A stretch of 64,000 nt of DNA from Thalassotalea hakodatensis (lineage in GTDB: Bacteria; Pseudomonadota; Gammaproteobacteria; Enterobacterales; Alteromonadaceae). The notes under the pieces were generated by a model that made no database searches, was not told the origin of the DNA, and saw only the letters and a program-made list of their open reading frames with translations. The stretch spans positions 3,380,066-3,444,065 of the forward strand of contig NZ_AP027365.1 of assembly GCF_030295995.1 (NCBI RefSeq), in the 5' to 3' direction. Both the position numbers and the translations under genes were made by a program. Shown in pieces: positions 15,218 to 24,716 of this stretch. Each line of letters opens with the position of its first letter. The first letter of the stretch is position 1.

Positions 15218-16453
15218 TTACTTCACGTATGCTCTAGGCATATTCGTTTCAGCCGTGTAACGATCACGTAGTGCGTCTTGACGGCTCAATGTAGATGTTT
15301 CTACACCATCAATCCACATTTGTTCAACACGTGTGCTTAATTCAAATGGGTCACCGCTCCATAATACTAGGTCTGCTTTTTTCCCAACCGCAATACGACC
15401 AGCATCAATATTGAACGCATCTGCAACGTTAGCCGTGACTGCTTTTAAAGCATTTTCTTTTGAAACGCCGTTTGCTACAGAAATTCCCGCATCAAAACGA
15501 AGCATGTATAGATTATGTGTATCACCACTTACCGAATAAGCAACATTAACACCAGCATCAAACAAAGTACTTGCACTTGCTAAAGTGCGGTGCAGTGCAT
15601 CAAAGCTAGGCAAGTTGTTAATTGCCCCCATAATAACCGGCACTTCTGCCTGCGCAATTTCATCAGCAACACTAACGGCATCACCAGCACCCGCAATCAC
15701 TAAATCGAGCGAAAACTCTTTTTTAAGCGCGAGTAAAGCGAGAATATCTGTTGCACGATCAACATAGGCTATCATCGGTTTTTCACCGGCTAATAACGCA
15801 TTAATTGCTTGGTCGGCACGCTTTGGCTTTTTCGCGTCTTTTTTATCCTTTTTCGCTTTCGATAATGCCTCTTTCGTATCTTGTAATTTATGACGAAGTT
15901 TTTGAATTTCCATGGCACGAGAGCCTTTACGCTTTGCACCTAAGTCAACAATGACGGCAACATCAGTCATACGTATGCTATCAAATTCACCCGATAAGTC
16001 AGCGAAGAATGCCTGGCCTTTAAACATATCATCGCCACCACGAGGAACCGATATATTGGTTGTAATTCCACCTTTTCGTGTATAAGGAATAACCGTAGAT
16101 TTCGGGTTAAATGCCGCACTAGCATCAAAGGTTATGTTTGCTTTTTTCTCGCTAGAATCGCGCGTGCTAGACACCGCCGATACTTCAACTAAACCAAGCT
16201 GGTTCATTGAACCGATAAATCCTGGTGTCAGTGTTTTACCGCCAGCATCTATAGAGGTATCAGCATTAACAGTTTCAGGATTAATCGCAGTGATCACTCC
16301 TTCATCAAAAACAACAGTAGCGTTCGTTAACACTCCTTGTTCTGTCATGGTATGAATCGTTGCGTTAGTTACAGCAATGCTCTCTGCATATGCTGAGGCA
16401 GTGCTAGTAAGTGCTAACGTTAATAACGAAGCTTTAAATAATTTCATGGTCAT
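15218..16453 (-). CDS. Secreted amidohydrolase-like protein lacking the metal-binding HxH
   Basis: A signal peptide (cleavage after ASAYA, about residue 23) precedes an amidohydrolase-superfamily fold of the imidazolonepropionase-like group (411 residues). The usual HxH metal pair after the PGxID strand is replaced: the sequence reads TPGFIGSMNQLGLVEV. The later ligand histidines are also not apparent, although the C-terminal shell (VGKKADLVLWSGDPFE) is normal. A Lys-rich stretch (KAKKDKKDAKKPKRAD) forms an insertion. It is 5 bases after the intact amidohydrolase gene, suggesting a non-catalytic partner or a diverged enzyme in the periplasm. Confidence 0.8.
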   Translation of the reverse strand: MTMKLFKASLLTLALTSTASAYAESIAVTNATIHTMTEQGVLTNATVVFDEGVITAINPETVNADTSIDAGGKTLTPGFIGSMNQLGLVEVSAVSSTRDSSEKKANITFDASAAFNPKSTVIPYTRKGGITTNISVPRGGDDMFKGQAFFADLSGEFDSIRMTDVAVIVDLGAKRKGSRAMEIQKLRHKLQDTKEALSKAKKDKKDAKKPKRADQAINALLAGEKPMIAYVDRATDILALLALKKEFSLDLVIAGAGDAVSVADEIAQAEVPVIMGAINNLPSFDALHRTLASASTLFDAGVNVAYSVSGDTHNLYMLRFDAGISVANGVSKENALKAVTANVADAFNIDAGRIAVGKKADLVLWSGDPFELSTRVEQMWIDGVETSTLSRQDALRDRYTAETNMPRAYVK

Positions 16454-16458
16454 TCTCC

Positions 16459-17841
16459 TTACTGCTGGCCTAATGAAAAATCACTAACGGCTTGATATTT
16501 ATCATCAAAACGGTCATAAACCTTTGCGCCATCAATAAATACTTGTTCCGCTTGGGCATAAACACTAAACGGGTTGCTATTCCAGATCACCACATCAGCA
16601 CTCTTACCTGATGCTAAACTACCTGTTTTATCTTCAATACCAAGTGATTTTGCTGCATTGGCGGTGATCCAAGTGATCGCATCTTTTGGCTTAATATCAA
16701 AGCCATTTTCATTGGCACGATACATCACTTTACCGGCTTCTTGGTTTAAACGTTGAATGGTAGTCGCTGAATCTGAATGTACAACCGCACACGAATTGGC
16801 TTTACTATCAACCACGGCAACATTTTCTTGGATCATGTCGTAAGCTTCCATTTTAAAGCCCCACCAATCTGGCCACATTGCTGCACAATTACCATTCTCA
16901 GCAAGTGTATCCGCAATCTTGTAAGCTTCTATAGCATGGTGGAATGTACCTGCGTGGTAACCAAACTCTTTTGAGAGATCGATCATCATCGCCATTTCTT
17001 CCGCTTTGTAGCAATGGTTATGAATTTTTATCTCGCCATCAAGCACACCTTTTAGCGTATCAAGTTCAATATCTCTAGCGGGTGCTTCTGAGTTTTTACC
17101 TTCAGCATAGTCTGCTTCATATTTATCCCATGCGCGTTTATATTCTACGGCCTCGGCCCAAGCCATACGGTAACCAGCCATGTTACCCATTCGTGTGGCA
17201 GGGGAAACTTTTTTCGAACCGTAAACACGTTTTGGATTTTCACCACAAGCCATTTTTAAACCATAAGGCGCATCTGGAAATTTCATCCCTTGCATAGTGT
17301 GACTAGGTACATTACGTAAGGTAACCCCTCGCCCACCAAATAAATTTGCCGAACCTGGTAAAATTTGTAAGGTCGTAATACCACCTGCACGAGCCCTATT
17401 AAAACCAGGATCTTGCGGCCAAACACTGTGTTCAGCCCATACTTCAGAGGTATTTGGTTGTGTTGCTTCGTTGCCGTCAGAATGTGACTCAGCTGAAGGG
17501 CTTGGATATACCCCCAAGTGCGAATGTACATCGATAACACCAGGTGTTACCCATTTACCTTTCGCATCGATAATGACAGCACCATCTGCAGAAAGCGAAG
17601 CACCTACTTGGCTAATTTTCCCATCAAGCATGAGTACATCTGCATTATCTAAACGCTCTCCAGTGCCCGTTAATACGGTAGCATTGCGAATAATGGTTGT
17701 TTGCTGAGGAAGCACTTGATAAGTGCTCGGATATGGATTTTTATTAATCTCTACTTTTTCATCTTGTTTTTCTGACTGAATACACGCCGTCAAAGACACT
17801 GAAATAGCAGCAACTAATACCGAAGGTATAAATTTTTGCAT
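16459..17841 (-). CDS. Lipoprotein amidohydrolase (imidazolonepropionase-like)
   Basis: The 460-residue product starts with a lipoprotein signal (MQKFIPSVLVAAISVSLTAC, lipid Cys20). It carries a complete-looking amidohydrolase core: HxH in TPGVIDVHSHLGVYPS, metal-site histidines in KIHNHCYKAEEM and GYHAGTFHHAIEA, and the aspartate in VVHSDSATT. The C-terminal shell is TGSLASGKSADVVIWNSNPF. Likely a periplasmic-face hydrolase of cyclic amides or dipeptide-like substrates; the exact substrate cannot be read from the sequence. It is the first gene of a two-gene unit with the HxH-less paralogue. Confidence 0.85.
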   Translation of the reverse strand: MQKFIPSVLVAAISVSLTACIQSEKQDEKVEINKNPYPSTYQVLPQQTTIIRNATVLTGTGERLDNADVLMLDGKISQVGASLSADGAVIIDAKGKWVTPGVIDVHSHLGVYPSPSAESHSDGNEATQPNTSEVWAEHSVWPQDPGFNRARAGGITTLQILPGSANLFGGRGVTLRNVPSHTMQGMKFPDAPYGLKMACGENPKRVYGSKKVSPATRMGNMAGYRMAWAEAVEYKRAWDKYEADYAEGKNSEAPARDIELDTLKGVLDGEIKIHNHCYKAEEMAMMIDLSKEFGYHAGTFHHAIEAYKIADTLAENGNCAAMWPDWWGFKMEAYDMIQENVAVVDSKANSCAVVHSDSATTIQRLNQEAGKVMYRANENGFDIKPKDAITWITANAAKSLGIEDKTGSLASGKSADVVIWNSNPFSVYAQAEQVFIDGAKVYDRFDDKYQAVSDFSLGQQ

Positions 17842-18063
17842 GTGAGGTTCCTGAACAAAAAATGTTATTAACTAACATTTGTAAATTTATCGTTATATTT
17901 TTATCACCATAACATTATTACGTAGTGAAGCTTTCGACAAGTGCATTTTTTCGCAATTGTATCAAAGTGCGACAAGATGTTTAATTTTAACGATAAGTAA
18001 CCAACACAAGATGTGTAGACAAGAAGAATTGATTGAAATTACAATATCAAATGTTATTTGCTA

Positions 18064-18645
18064 TTAAGAGTTTAAGAATTTACGCTTCCTTAAAAAGAGT
18101 AAAATAGTGATAATCACTCCGTAAATAACCGGTTCAGTTACACTAGCTTTCACCGACCAATAAAAGTGTATCCCCCCAAGTAAGATAGCGAGGTAAACCC
18201 AATTATGCAGTTTTTGCCAGCGCCTTCCCATACGCTTTTTAACCACTGACCATGAGGTGATAGCTAACAGCACTAGGATGATAAACGCTACCATACCTAA
18301 TGTGATGTATGGTCGTTCAATAATCTCTTCAAAAAATAGCGCAAGGTTAAATTGAATTTCAAATGCCCAAAAACTCAACACATGGCATAGTGCATATAGA
18401 AAAGCATATAAACCAATTAATCGCCTATTTTGCATCAAAAAAGGCTTCTTGATGTACTTTGTTAATGGCGTAACGGCTAAGCTTAGTATTAGTAAATTTA
18501 ATGCGCCAATACCGGTAAAATGTAACACGTACTCGACAGGATCTGCACCCAGCTGATCTGTGATGGCCATATAATAGACATTGATTAATAATGTTAAACT
18601 TATCGCGTGAATCAACACCTTTAACGTAAGTGTATCTCTTCTCAT
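18064..18645 (-). CDS. msrQ: Heme-binding membrane subunit MsrQ
   Basis: A 193-residue membrane protein with about six hydrophobic segments and the ferric-reductase-like layout of MsrQ (YedZ). Candidate heme-ligand histidines are in LHFTGIGALN, YALCHVLSFW and LHNWVYLAILLGGIHFYW. It passes electrons from the quinone pool or a flavin reductase to MsrP, which repairs oxidised methionine in periplasmic proteins. It starts 8 bases after msrP and is clearly in the same operon. Confidence 0.92.
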   Translation of the reverse strand: MRRDTLTLKVLIHAISLTLLINVYYMAITDQLGADPVEYVLHFTGIGALNLLILSLAVTPLTKYIKKPFLMQNRRLIGLYAFLYALCHVLSFWAFEIQFNLALFFEEIIERPYITLGMVAFIILVLLAITSWSVVKKRMGRRWQKLHNWVYLAILLGGIHFYWSVKASVTEPVIYGVIITILLFLRKRKFLNS

Positions 18646-18653
18646 AACAACCT

Positions 18654-19661
18654 TTAAAAGTGTTTTGTTAAGTTCATATTTCGATATAGTTCAGCAACTT
18701 GCTCACCATAGCCATTAAATGGCAAAGTCTCTATGCGATTTCGAGCAAACAAGCCTCCGGTAGTTAATCGCCGTTCGCTAGCTTGGCTCCAGCGAGGATG
18801 ATCAACGTTAGGGTTAACATTAGCGTAGAAGCCATATTCATTTGGCGCCAAAATATTCCAGGTTGTTGGCGGCATTTTTTCAACCAAACGAATGCTAACG
18901 ATTGATTTGATACTTTTAAAGCCATACTTCCAAGGCACTACTAAGCGAATCGGCGCGCCATTTTGCGGCGGTAATGTTTTTCCGTAAAGCCCTACCGATA
19001 ACAACGTTAAATCGTTAACGGCTTCATCAATTCTCAACCCTTCAACGTAAGGGTAATCAATACCGCCACCCATACGACGACTTGCCTGACCAGGCATTTG
19101 CTTAGGATCATATAACGTTTGAAAGGCAACAAACTTCGCTTTTGATGTTGGTTGCACTTTTTTCAACAAATCAGCAAGCGGAAAGCCTATCCAAGGGATC
19201 ACCATGGACCATGCTTCTACACAACGAAACCGGTATATACGTTCTTGCAACGTAAACATTGATAACAGCTGATCATAATCTAAGGTAATCGGTTTTTCAC
19301 ACTCGCCTTCTATTCGAAGTTGCCAAGGGTTAACCTGTAGCTGTTGAGCATTTTCTACTGGATCTGATTTACTGGTGCCAAATTCATAAAAATTATTATG
19401 AGAAGTGACTTTTGCTTCTGGCGTTAACGTTTCATCTAAAGGCGCTCCTTTTTTGAAAGTTAACGGGGTTGTTTTAAATTGTGCTGTATCTTTATTACTT
19501 GAAAACCAATCAAGTGCTGATGCGTGAGAAGGCGTTGCTAATAAACCCGTAGCACCTACGAAGCCAAGCTGCTTTAGCATAGTACGACGCGCTAAATAAA
19601 CATTCTCATCTGTAACACTATGCTCCGGAAGATTAACGGCGCTGCTAATCGATTTTTTCAT
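18654..19661 (-). CDS. msrP: Periplasmic methionine sulfoxide reductase catalytic subunit MsrP
   Basis: A 335-residue molybdopterin enzyme (YedY/SuoX fold). A Tat signal with the twin arginine at residues 25-26 ([10 protein letters not shown]) precedes the mature protein. The molybdenum-coordinating cysteine is Cys147 in [15 protein letters not shown]. Other family motifs are [11 protein letters not shown]-like [11 protein letters not shown] and [12 protein letters not shown]. It reduces methionine sulfoxide in envelope proteins, with electrons from MsrQ. The nearby Moco-related genes mocA-like and xdhC are on the same strand but not adjacent. Confidence 0.94.
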   Translation of the reverse strand: MKKSISSAVNLPEHSVTDENVYLARRTMLKQLGFVGATGLLATPSHASALDWFSSNKDTAQFKTTPLTFKKGAPLDETLTPEAKVTSHNNFYEFGTSKSDPVENAQQLQVNPWQLRIEGECEKPITLDYDQLLSMFTLQERIYRFRCVEAWSMVIPWIGFPLADLLKKVQPTSKAKFVAFQTLYDPKQMPGQASRRMGGGIDYPYVEGLRIDEAVNDLTLLSVGLYGKTLPPQNGAPIRLVVPWKYGFKSIKSIVSIRLVEKMPPTTWNILAPNEYGFYANVNPNVDHPRWSQASERRLTTGGLFARNRIETLPFNGYGEQVAELYRNMNLTKHF

Positions 19662-19771
19662 AACCTGCCTTGCCTCAATAATACCAATGAATATAAATAC
19701 ATTACTACGAATGAACTAGCCAATGAGTTCATTCGCATATTATTAGACCTGACTTTAGTAAAATATATTCG

Positions 19772-20320
19772 CTACCACATTAAATCATCTGGAATTTGAT
19801 ATTCAGCGTACGGGTCGTCTTCATCAACATCACTGGTAACTTTATCGTTTTGCACCAACAACACATCTGGAGCTAATGCAGCCACTTTGTCAGCAGTTTC
19901 AGAGGTCACTAAATACGTTATTTCGTCAACACCACACAAAGCTAAACGCCCATTAACTAAGGCATCATAACTTGTGTTATCTAAATGCATTTTTTTAATT
20001 TTATTGTTAAAAGTATAGTTATATACTTTCTCACCATCGACGCCTGTTACTTGATGATGCTGTAAAATTTGTACAATTCTCAGCTTATCTTCTTTTTCTT
20101 TTAATGCCTGTTGACGTTGGGCATTTAATGCTGAATCTTTTATTTGTTTTTCTTGTTGTTGCTTAGCTAAATCTTGCTGCACTTTCTCTTGTAAGCTAGC
20201 TTCAACTTGCTGCCCACTTTTTTGCTGCTTTTTCTTTTTCCGTCTTTCCGTGTTTGCTTTACGCGCACTTTGTTTGGTGGCAAGGCCGGCTTTTAATAGT
20301 TGATCTTGTAATGAAGACAT
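19772..20320 (-). CDS. yaiL: DUF2058 protein (YaiL family)
   Basis: The 182-residue cytoplasmic protein has a strongly charged coiled-coil N-terminal half (ARKANTERRKKKKQQK, then Gln/Lys/Glu-rich to about 95). A compact C-terminal domain follows (GEKVYNYTFNNKIKKMHLD, LVNGRLALCGVDEITYLV) and the acidic tail ends DDPYAEYQIPDDLMW. This matches the conserved YaiL/DUF2058 family of gammaproteobacteria. YaiL has been discussed as a nucleoprotein or polysome-associated factor, but its function is not settled. The basic N-terminus would suit nucleic-acid binding. Confidence 0.85.
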   Translation of the reverse strand: MSSLQDQLLKAGLATKQSARKANTERRKKKKQQKSGQQVEASLQEKVQQDLAKQQQEKQIKDSALNAQRQQALKEKEDKLRIVQILQHHQVTGVDGEKVYNYTFNNKIKKMHLDNTSYDALVNGRLALCGVDEITYLVTSETADKVAALAPDVLLVQNDKVTSDVDEDDPYAEYQIPDDLMW

Positions 20321-20356
20321 GATGTTCTCAAAAATAATTAAGTTTTCGCTATTTTA

Positions 20357-20983
20357 TCAAGCTAGATCAGAATTCATAGTCTGAAAATAACGTAAACAGT
20401 GTTGAAGTTGCTCTGGTGTATCTAAATCTGCAAATGCTGCTTCTAATGATAAAGAAATAACATTATCGCCATGTTGATTTACAATCGCCTTAGCGCCAGA
20501 ATCTGGTGGTATGTGTTTAAGTTGCTTAAAGTAATCACGGGGAAAAATAATTGGCGGCGAAAATGCACCACTTTTACCGCGCGCACAAATGATACTGTTC
20601 GATGCTTGTTGCCACGTTTGTTTGGTTAACGCTAAATCTGCAGCTGTTAACTGCCATTGATCAACCAACAGTAACATTACCCCCTTCACCGTTGAAGGCA
20701 ACGCATTAATCCCTGCTGCTATTGAACTTCCCATACCTTGTTGCCAATTTGGATTATTCACCACATTAACGGGTAAGTGATTGACCGCATCACTGACTTT
20801 TTCTGCATAACAACCCACAACTACCAGCACATTATTAGTGAGTGTTAGCGCAAGCTCACACTGCCTTGCAATGAGCTTATTTCCTTGCACTTCAACTAAT
20901 TGTTTTGGCTGACCCAGCCTTGATGAACTACCGGCCGCTAATACGATTACAGCCAGCTCACTTTCTATTGTTGAATACGCCAT
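20357..20983 (-). CDS. MocA-like molybdenum cofactor nucleotidyltransferase
   Basis: The 208-residue GT-A-fold nucleotidyltransferase has the signature VLAAGSSSRLGQPKQLV at its N-terminus, the metal-binding aspartate region MLLLVDQWQLTA, and SGAFSPPIIFPRDYF. It probably makes molybdopterin cytosine dinucleotide from Mo-cofactor and CTP (MocA type) for xanthine-dehydrogenase-family enzymes. The gene overlaps the 3' end of xdhC by 19 bases, which supports a role in the same cofactor pathway. Specificity for CTP rather than GTP is not provable here. Confidence 0.82.
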   Translation of the reverse strand: MAYSTIESELAVIVLAAGSSSRLGQPKQLVEVQGNKLIARQCELALTLTNNVLVVVGCYAEKVSDAVNHLPVNVVNNPNWQQGMGSSIAAGINALPSTVKGVMLLLVDQWQLTAADLALTKQTWQQASNSIICARGKSGAFSPPIIFPRDYFKQLKHIPPDSGAKAIVNQHGDNVISLSLEAAFADLDTPEQLQHCLRYFQTMNSDLA

Positions 20984-21966
20984 GACTTTATCTGACTCGA
21001 CTGAAATTGATGACTAATAAACTGCTGAATTTCAGCACAAATTGACAACGCGATGGCTTGTGGACTTCGTCCCCCTATATTTAGCCCAATAGGAGCAAAA
21101 ACTTGTTGTTGTACATCAGATGCCGTTAACGACAACGCATTAAGTAGCTTATCTCGCCGACCTGCGGGACCTAATAAACCAATATAGCCAATATTAGCCG
21201 CTAACGCATGCTTAAGTATCTCACCATCATTATTTAAATTATGAGTCATCACAACAACAGCATCAAACCCCTGATAGTCACCAGCATTTGATTGTTCTGG
21301 TCGTAATTTACGCTTGGCAAAACAGTGCGCAAATGCTGGTTGGTCTAAATATGCTTGTCGATGATCTTGTAAAGTTACTCGCCAACCCAATTGCTCAATC
21401 ATAGTAACTAACGGTGCTACATCAGGACCAGCCCCACACACTAATAAAGAAAATACCGGTGTAACCGGTGTGATCAGCCAATCTCCTTCGGGTAATTCGC
21501 GCTGAATATTATCATGATCAAAATCGTTGCTAGCCGTAATAAATTCAGCCATCCCTGCACTTTTATCTTCCACTTGCTGACAATAATATCCTGATTGCCT
21601 TTGCTGCACAGCCTTGAGTAATGATACGAAATTAAGATGGTTATTTATTTTCGTTAGTGGTTGTAGATAAATATCAATAGCACCGTCACACCCTAATCCT
21701 AGACCCCATAATAAGTCAGCATCAGCTTTTAAATCATACGTAAGTAGTTTTGTATGATTTTCTCTTAACACCTCTTGAGCGTGTAAAGCAATATCAGCCT
21801 CTAAACAGCCGCCACTTAATAAACCTGTACATTGTCCTTGCGCAGAAATTAACATCATGGTGCCTGTTTTTCGATACGTTGAACCCTTGGTAGCGACGAT
21901 GGTCGCTAATACATAGTCTTGCTCAGTTGAAAAATTGCCTACAATTTGTAACCAGTTTTCTTGCAT
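20965..21966 (-). CDS. XdhC/CoxF family Mo-cofactor chaperone
   Basis: The 333-residue protein has the XdhC N-terminal domain (VLATIVATKGSTYRKTGTMML, LSGGCLEADIA) and a C-terminal Rossmann-like domain (LLVCGAGPDVAPLVTMIEQLGW, GRRDKLLNAL, GLNIGGRSPQAIALSICAEI). XdhC binds molybdenum cofactor, promotes its sulfuration by a cysteine desulfurase and inserts it into xanthine-dehydrogenase-type enzymes. Neighbours are the MocA-like transferase and a SufU/SufS pair, which together look like a Moco maturation group. No target molybdoenzyme of that type lies in the window. Confidence 0.88.
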   Translation of the reverse strand: MQENWLQIVGNFSTEQDYVLATIVATKGSTYRKTGTMMLISAQGQCTGLLSGGCLEADIALHAQEVLRENHTKLLTYDLKADADLLWGLGLGCDGAIDIYLQPLTKINNHLNFVSLLKAVQQRQSGYYCQQVEDKSAGMAEFITASNDFDHDNIQRELPEGDWLITPVTPVFSLLVCGAGPDVAPLVTMIEQLGWRVTLQDHRQAYLDQPAFAHCFAKRKLRPEQSNAGDYQGFDAVVVMTHNLNNDGEILKHALAANIGYIGLLGPAGRRDKLLNALSLTASDVQQQVFAPIGLNIGGRSPQAIALSICAEIQQFISHQFQSSQIKSWRIQQ

Positions 21967-21977
21967 GTGTTAACCCT

Positions 21978-22466
21978 TTAAGGCTGGTCTTGCAAACATT
22001 TTAGTGTTTCCATTAAGGTATTCCAAGGCAGTAATGCACATTGTTTTCTAACGGGAAACTGTTGAATCATCAATAGTGGCGAAAACTGCTCTGCAAGCTC
22101 CCCTATCATTGAGATGTTCGTAGATAATGCCCCTGTTAACTGCTGAGCCATTAGCATAGCCTCAACTAAAGTTATCCCTTGTGCTTCTTGACACATAATA
22201 GATGCAGATGCTCGACAAATAGCACAGCTATCCCCATGAAAGGCAATGGCCTTAATCACTGATAATTCACCTTGATGCTTGATTTCACAACTCACCGTAA
22301 TTTCATCACCGCAAGCGGGGTTCACACCTTCATATGAAGCATCTGCATTAATTGCCAACTCAAAGCCAACAGGGTGTTTATGATGAGCAAGTAAAGCAGT
22401 TTGATACAACTGGTGCTGAGATTTAGTGTGATCTACATGCTGTTTTTTGGTTAAAGCCAAGTGCAT
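21978..22466 (-). CDS. SufU-like sulfur-transfer/scaffold protein
   Basis: The 162-residue protein belongs to the IscU/SufU fold. It has the three cysteines expected for SufU, in NPACGDEITV (Cys52, with Asp54), GDSCAICRASA (Cys81, with an extra Cys84) and RKQCALLPW (Cys143). SufU proteins of Gram-positive bacteria bind zinc and accept persulfide sulfur from SufS. It is unusual beside a Gram-negative SufS gene outside a sufABCDSE operon. The 10-base gaps to sufS and to xdhC make one transcript likely. Confidence 0.85.
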   Translation of the reverse strand: MHLALTKKQHVDHTKSQHQLYQTALLAHHKHPVGFELAINADASYEGVNPACGDEITVSCEIKHQGELSVIKAIAFHGDSCAICRASASIMCQEAQGITLVEAMLMAQQLTGALSTNISMIGELAEQFSPLLMIQQFPVRKQCALLPWNTLMETLKCLQDQP

Positions 22467-22476
22467 AACTCCAACA

Positions 22477-23727
22477 TTAAAGTGCCATCATTTTATGTGC
22501 CGTTGTTAAACTAGCCACTAATTTATCAATATCTGAGACATCATTATACAACCCTAATGACGCGCGTATACTTGCGTTAACACCCAATGTTTGATGTAAC
22601 GGTTGCGCGCAGTGATGGCCTGCACGAATTGCAATGCCATCATTATCAAGTAAGCTGGCAATATCATGGCAATGTACTTTTTTAACTTGAAAACTTACCA
22701 AAGTAGGAATTTTCTCCTCGACATCGGTGGCACATCGCTTTATCAGCGGTTGATAAAAGGGTAATTTTTCAAGCTCTGAATGCAAATATCCTGCTAAGTT
22801 ATCAATATATTGATTAACATCATGCCATGAAATGTCCGCCATGTAATCAATCGCTTCAATTAAGCCAACAATCGCAGCAACATTATGAGATCCCGGTTCA
22901 AATTTGAGCGGACCAGCAATAAAACGACTTTGTTGATAACTTACTGACTCAATTACCCCGCCTCCTAATTGATACGGGCGCATGTTATCAAAAAGGTTTC
23001 CTTTTGCGTATAAAACGCCACAGCCTGTTGGACCATAAATTTTATGGGCTGAGAATACATAAAAATCACAATCGATTTCACTGACATTGACTGACCCTTT
23101 ACAAATGGCTTGTGCACCATCAATTAACGTTGGTATACCTTTATTACGAGCAATACGACAAATATTAGATACCGGATTCATCAACCCAAGTACATTAGAG
23201 CAATGTGTAATTGCCAATAATTTTGTATCGCTATCAAGCAATGCGGATAAGTTTGCTTGATTGATTGTGCCATCTTTGTTCAAAGGCGCAATTCGCAACT
23301 CAACATTGTATTGTTGAGCTAAACGTTGCCAAGGCAGTAAATTAGCATGATGTTCAGCTGCACTGATCACTATATTAGCTTGGTCGCCATCTTGTTTTTC
23401 GATAAGCAAAGGTTCAACAAAGCTATATGCCACCATATTAATAGCATCAGTGGTACCATGATTAAACGAGATATTCTCGCCACTTTGTGCTCCAATAAAA
23501 TGTGCGACTTTCTCGCGAGCTTGTTCGACTCTTTCAGTCACACTGGCACTCAGCTGATATAAGCCTTTATGACTATTTGCATGGGCATAACATTGATAGT
23601 GAAACACCGCATCAGCGACATGTTTTGGAGTTAAGCATGTGGCGGCAGAATCTAAATAACAAAGATTAGGGTGTGCGTGTGATAGATAAACTGGAAAGTC
23701 GTGCTTCCATGGACTAACAATAGACAT
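22477..23727 (-). CDS. sufS: Cysteine desulfurase, SufS/CsdA type
   Basis: The 416-residue PLP enzyme has the PLP lysine in VFSAHKIYGPTGCG (Lys229), the PLP-contacting SAAEHHANLLPW, and the catalytic cysteine in RAGHHCAQPLH (Cys373), the short-loop RxGHHCA form of group II (SufS-like) desulfurases. It takes sulfur from L-cysteine as a persulfide. With SufU directly downstream and XdhC after that, the sulfur may go to Fe-S assembly or to Mo-cofactor sulfuration. This is the first gene of the unit. Confidence 0.92.
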   Translation of the reverse strand: MSIVSPWKHDFPVYLSHAHPNLCYLDSAATCLTPKHVADAVFHYQCYAHANSHKGLYQLSASVTERVEQAREKVAHFIGAQSGENISFNHGTTDAINMVAYSFVEPLLIEKQDGDQANIVISAAEHHANLLPWQRLAQQYNVELRIAPLNKDGTINQANLSALLDSDTKLLAITHCSNVLGLMNPVSNICRIARNKGIPTLIDGAQAICKGSVNVSEIDCDFYVFSAHKIYGPTGCGVLYAKGNLFDNMRPYQLGGGVIESVSYQQSRFIAGPLKFEPGSHNVAAIVGLIEAIDYMADISWHDVNQYIDNLAGYLHSELEKLPFYQPLIKRCATDVEEKIPTLVSFQVKKVHCHDIASLLDNDGIAIRAGHHCAQPLHQTLGVNASIRASLGLYNDVSDIDKLVASLTTAHKMMAL

Positions 23728-23863
23728 GAGTTTTCATTCATTAACGAGCGTAATTTAACGTTACCAACGCTACGCTAAGATAGCAATTCGCTATTTGTAA
23801 GTTTTAATGACATGCGTTTCAGTTGTGAAACAACCTTCACACTACACGAAAATGGTTACGATA

Positions 23864-24247
23864 TTATTTGACCAAACGCATAGGTACAACATCAGGCTTG
23901 ACTTCTTCTTGAGGGTTTTTCTTGACAGTTTTTGAAGCCGTTACTTGTTTCTCTGGTGCAACAAGTATTTCTTTATGAACCGATTCGCCATTTTGGAAGC
24001 GGTGATATGAAATTTCATCTAAGCCAATTTTTTGAGCAAATTGATAAAAGCTTTTAAAGTCATGCTTAGAAAACTCATCATCATCTTTATTCAATAAACC
24101 ATCAATGTACATTTTATTGCCATTAATATTACAATTTGCAATAGCTTGATATGGCTCACCATACTCATCAACTTTCAATGCACGAACGGCTTTGATTTCA
24201 AAATACCAATCGCCAACTTGGATATAACGTGAATGTGTTTGTGACAT
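23864..24247 (-). CDS. Conserved hypothetical protein, 127 aa
   Basis: A soluble 127-residue protein with an N-terminal compact region (YIQVGDWYFEIKAVRALKVD, NGNKMYIDGLLN) and a Lys/Glu/Pro-rich C-terminal tail after about residue 95. No signal peptide, membrane segment or known motif is visible. The frame has coding-like composition and a clear stop close to the end of the sufS promoter region. I do not recognise the family; it is probably an Alteromonadales-specific protein. Confidence 0.6.
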   Translation of the reverse strand: MSQTHSRYIQVGDWYFEIKAVRALKVDEYGEPYQAIANCNINGNKMYIDGLLNKDDDEFSKHDFKSFYQFAQKIGLDEISYHRFQNGESVHKEILVAPEKQVTASKTVKKNPQEEVKPDVVPMRLVK

Positions 24248-24716
24248 TTTTATTCTCTACTAAAATACGCCCACACATCAATCTAGATGTGTTGCACTAT
24301 AAACAAACATGGTCAAGCAAAAACATCTTGTTTGATAAACGATTGAACAACTGACCGAAAAAAGAATTGCGATTGGCGAAATGCCATGTCCTTGCACTAT
24401 CTATGATTATTACATTGTTTTTAGCTTTCGGCTAACACTTTTTTTACAAAGACAATCGCTCGTTTTTACAGCGTTCTATAATCTCACGATCTAACCGCTG
24501 TATTTAACCTGAACTCGGGATAAGAAATTAGCCAATCAACTGAAACGGTAAGCTTTTTTATTTATCAAACTGTTATATCACGGAGTTTTTTCTTATTACT
24601 GCGCACTTCCATCAACAACTCAGCCCAGTTAAGGCGAAGTAAGTATCGTACATTGTTCCTTTCTCACATTTCAGGTACTCTAAATTTATAAGACATTTAC
24701 CTTTATTTACCTACTG
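24248..24716. other. 470-bp intergenic region between divergent genes
   Basis: Separates the 127-aa gene (minus) from the acylase gene (plus), so it should hold two promoters. AT-rich with no open frame of note, no clear terminator and no repeat that I could recognise. Confidence 0.5.
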
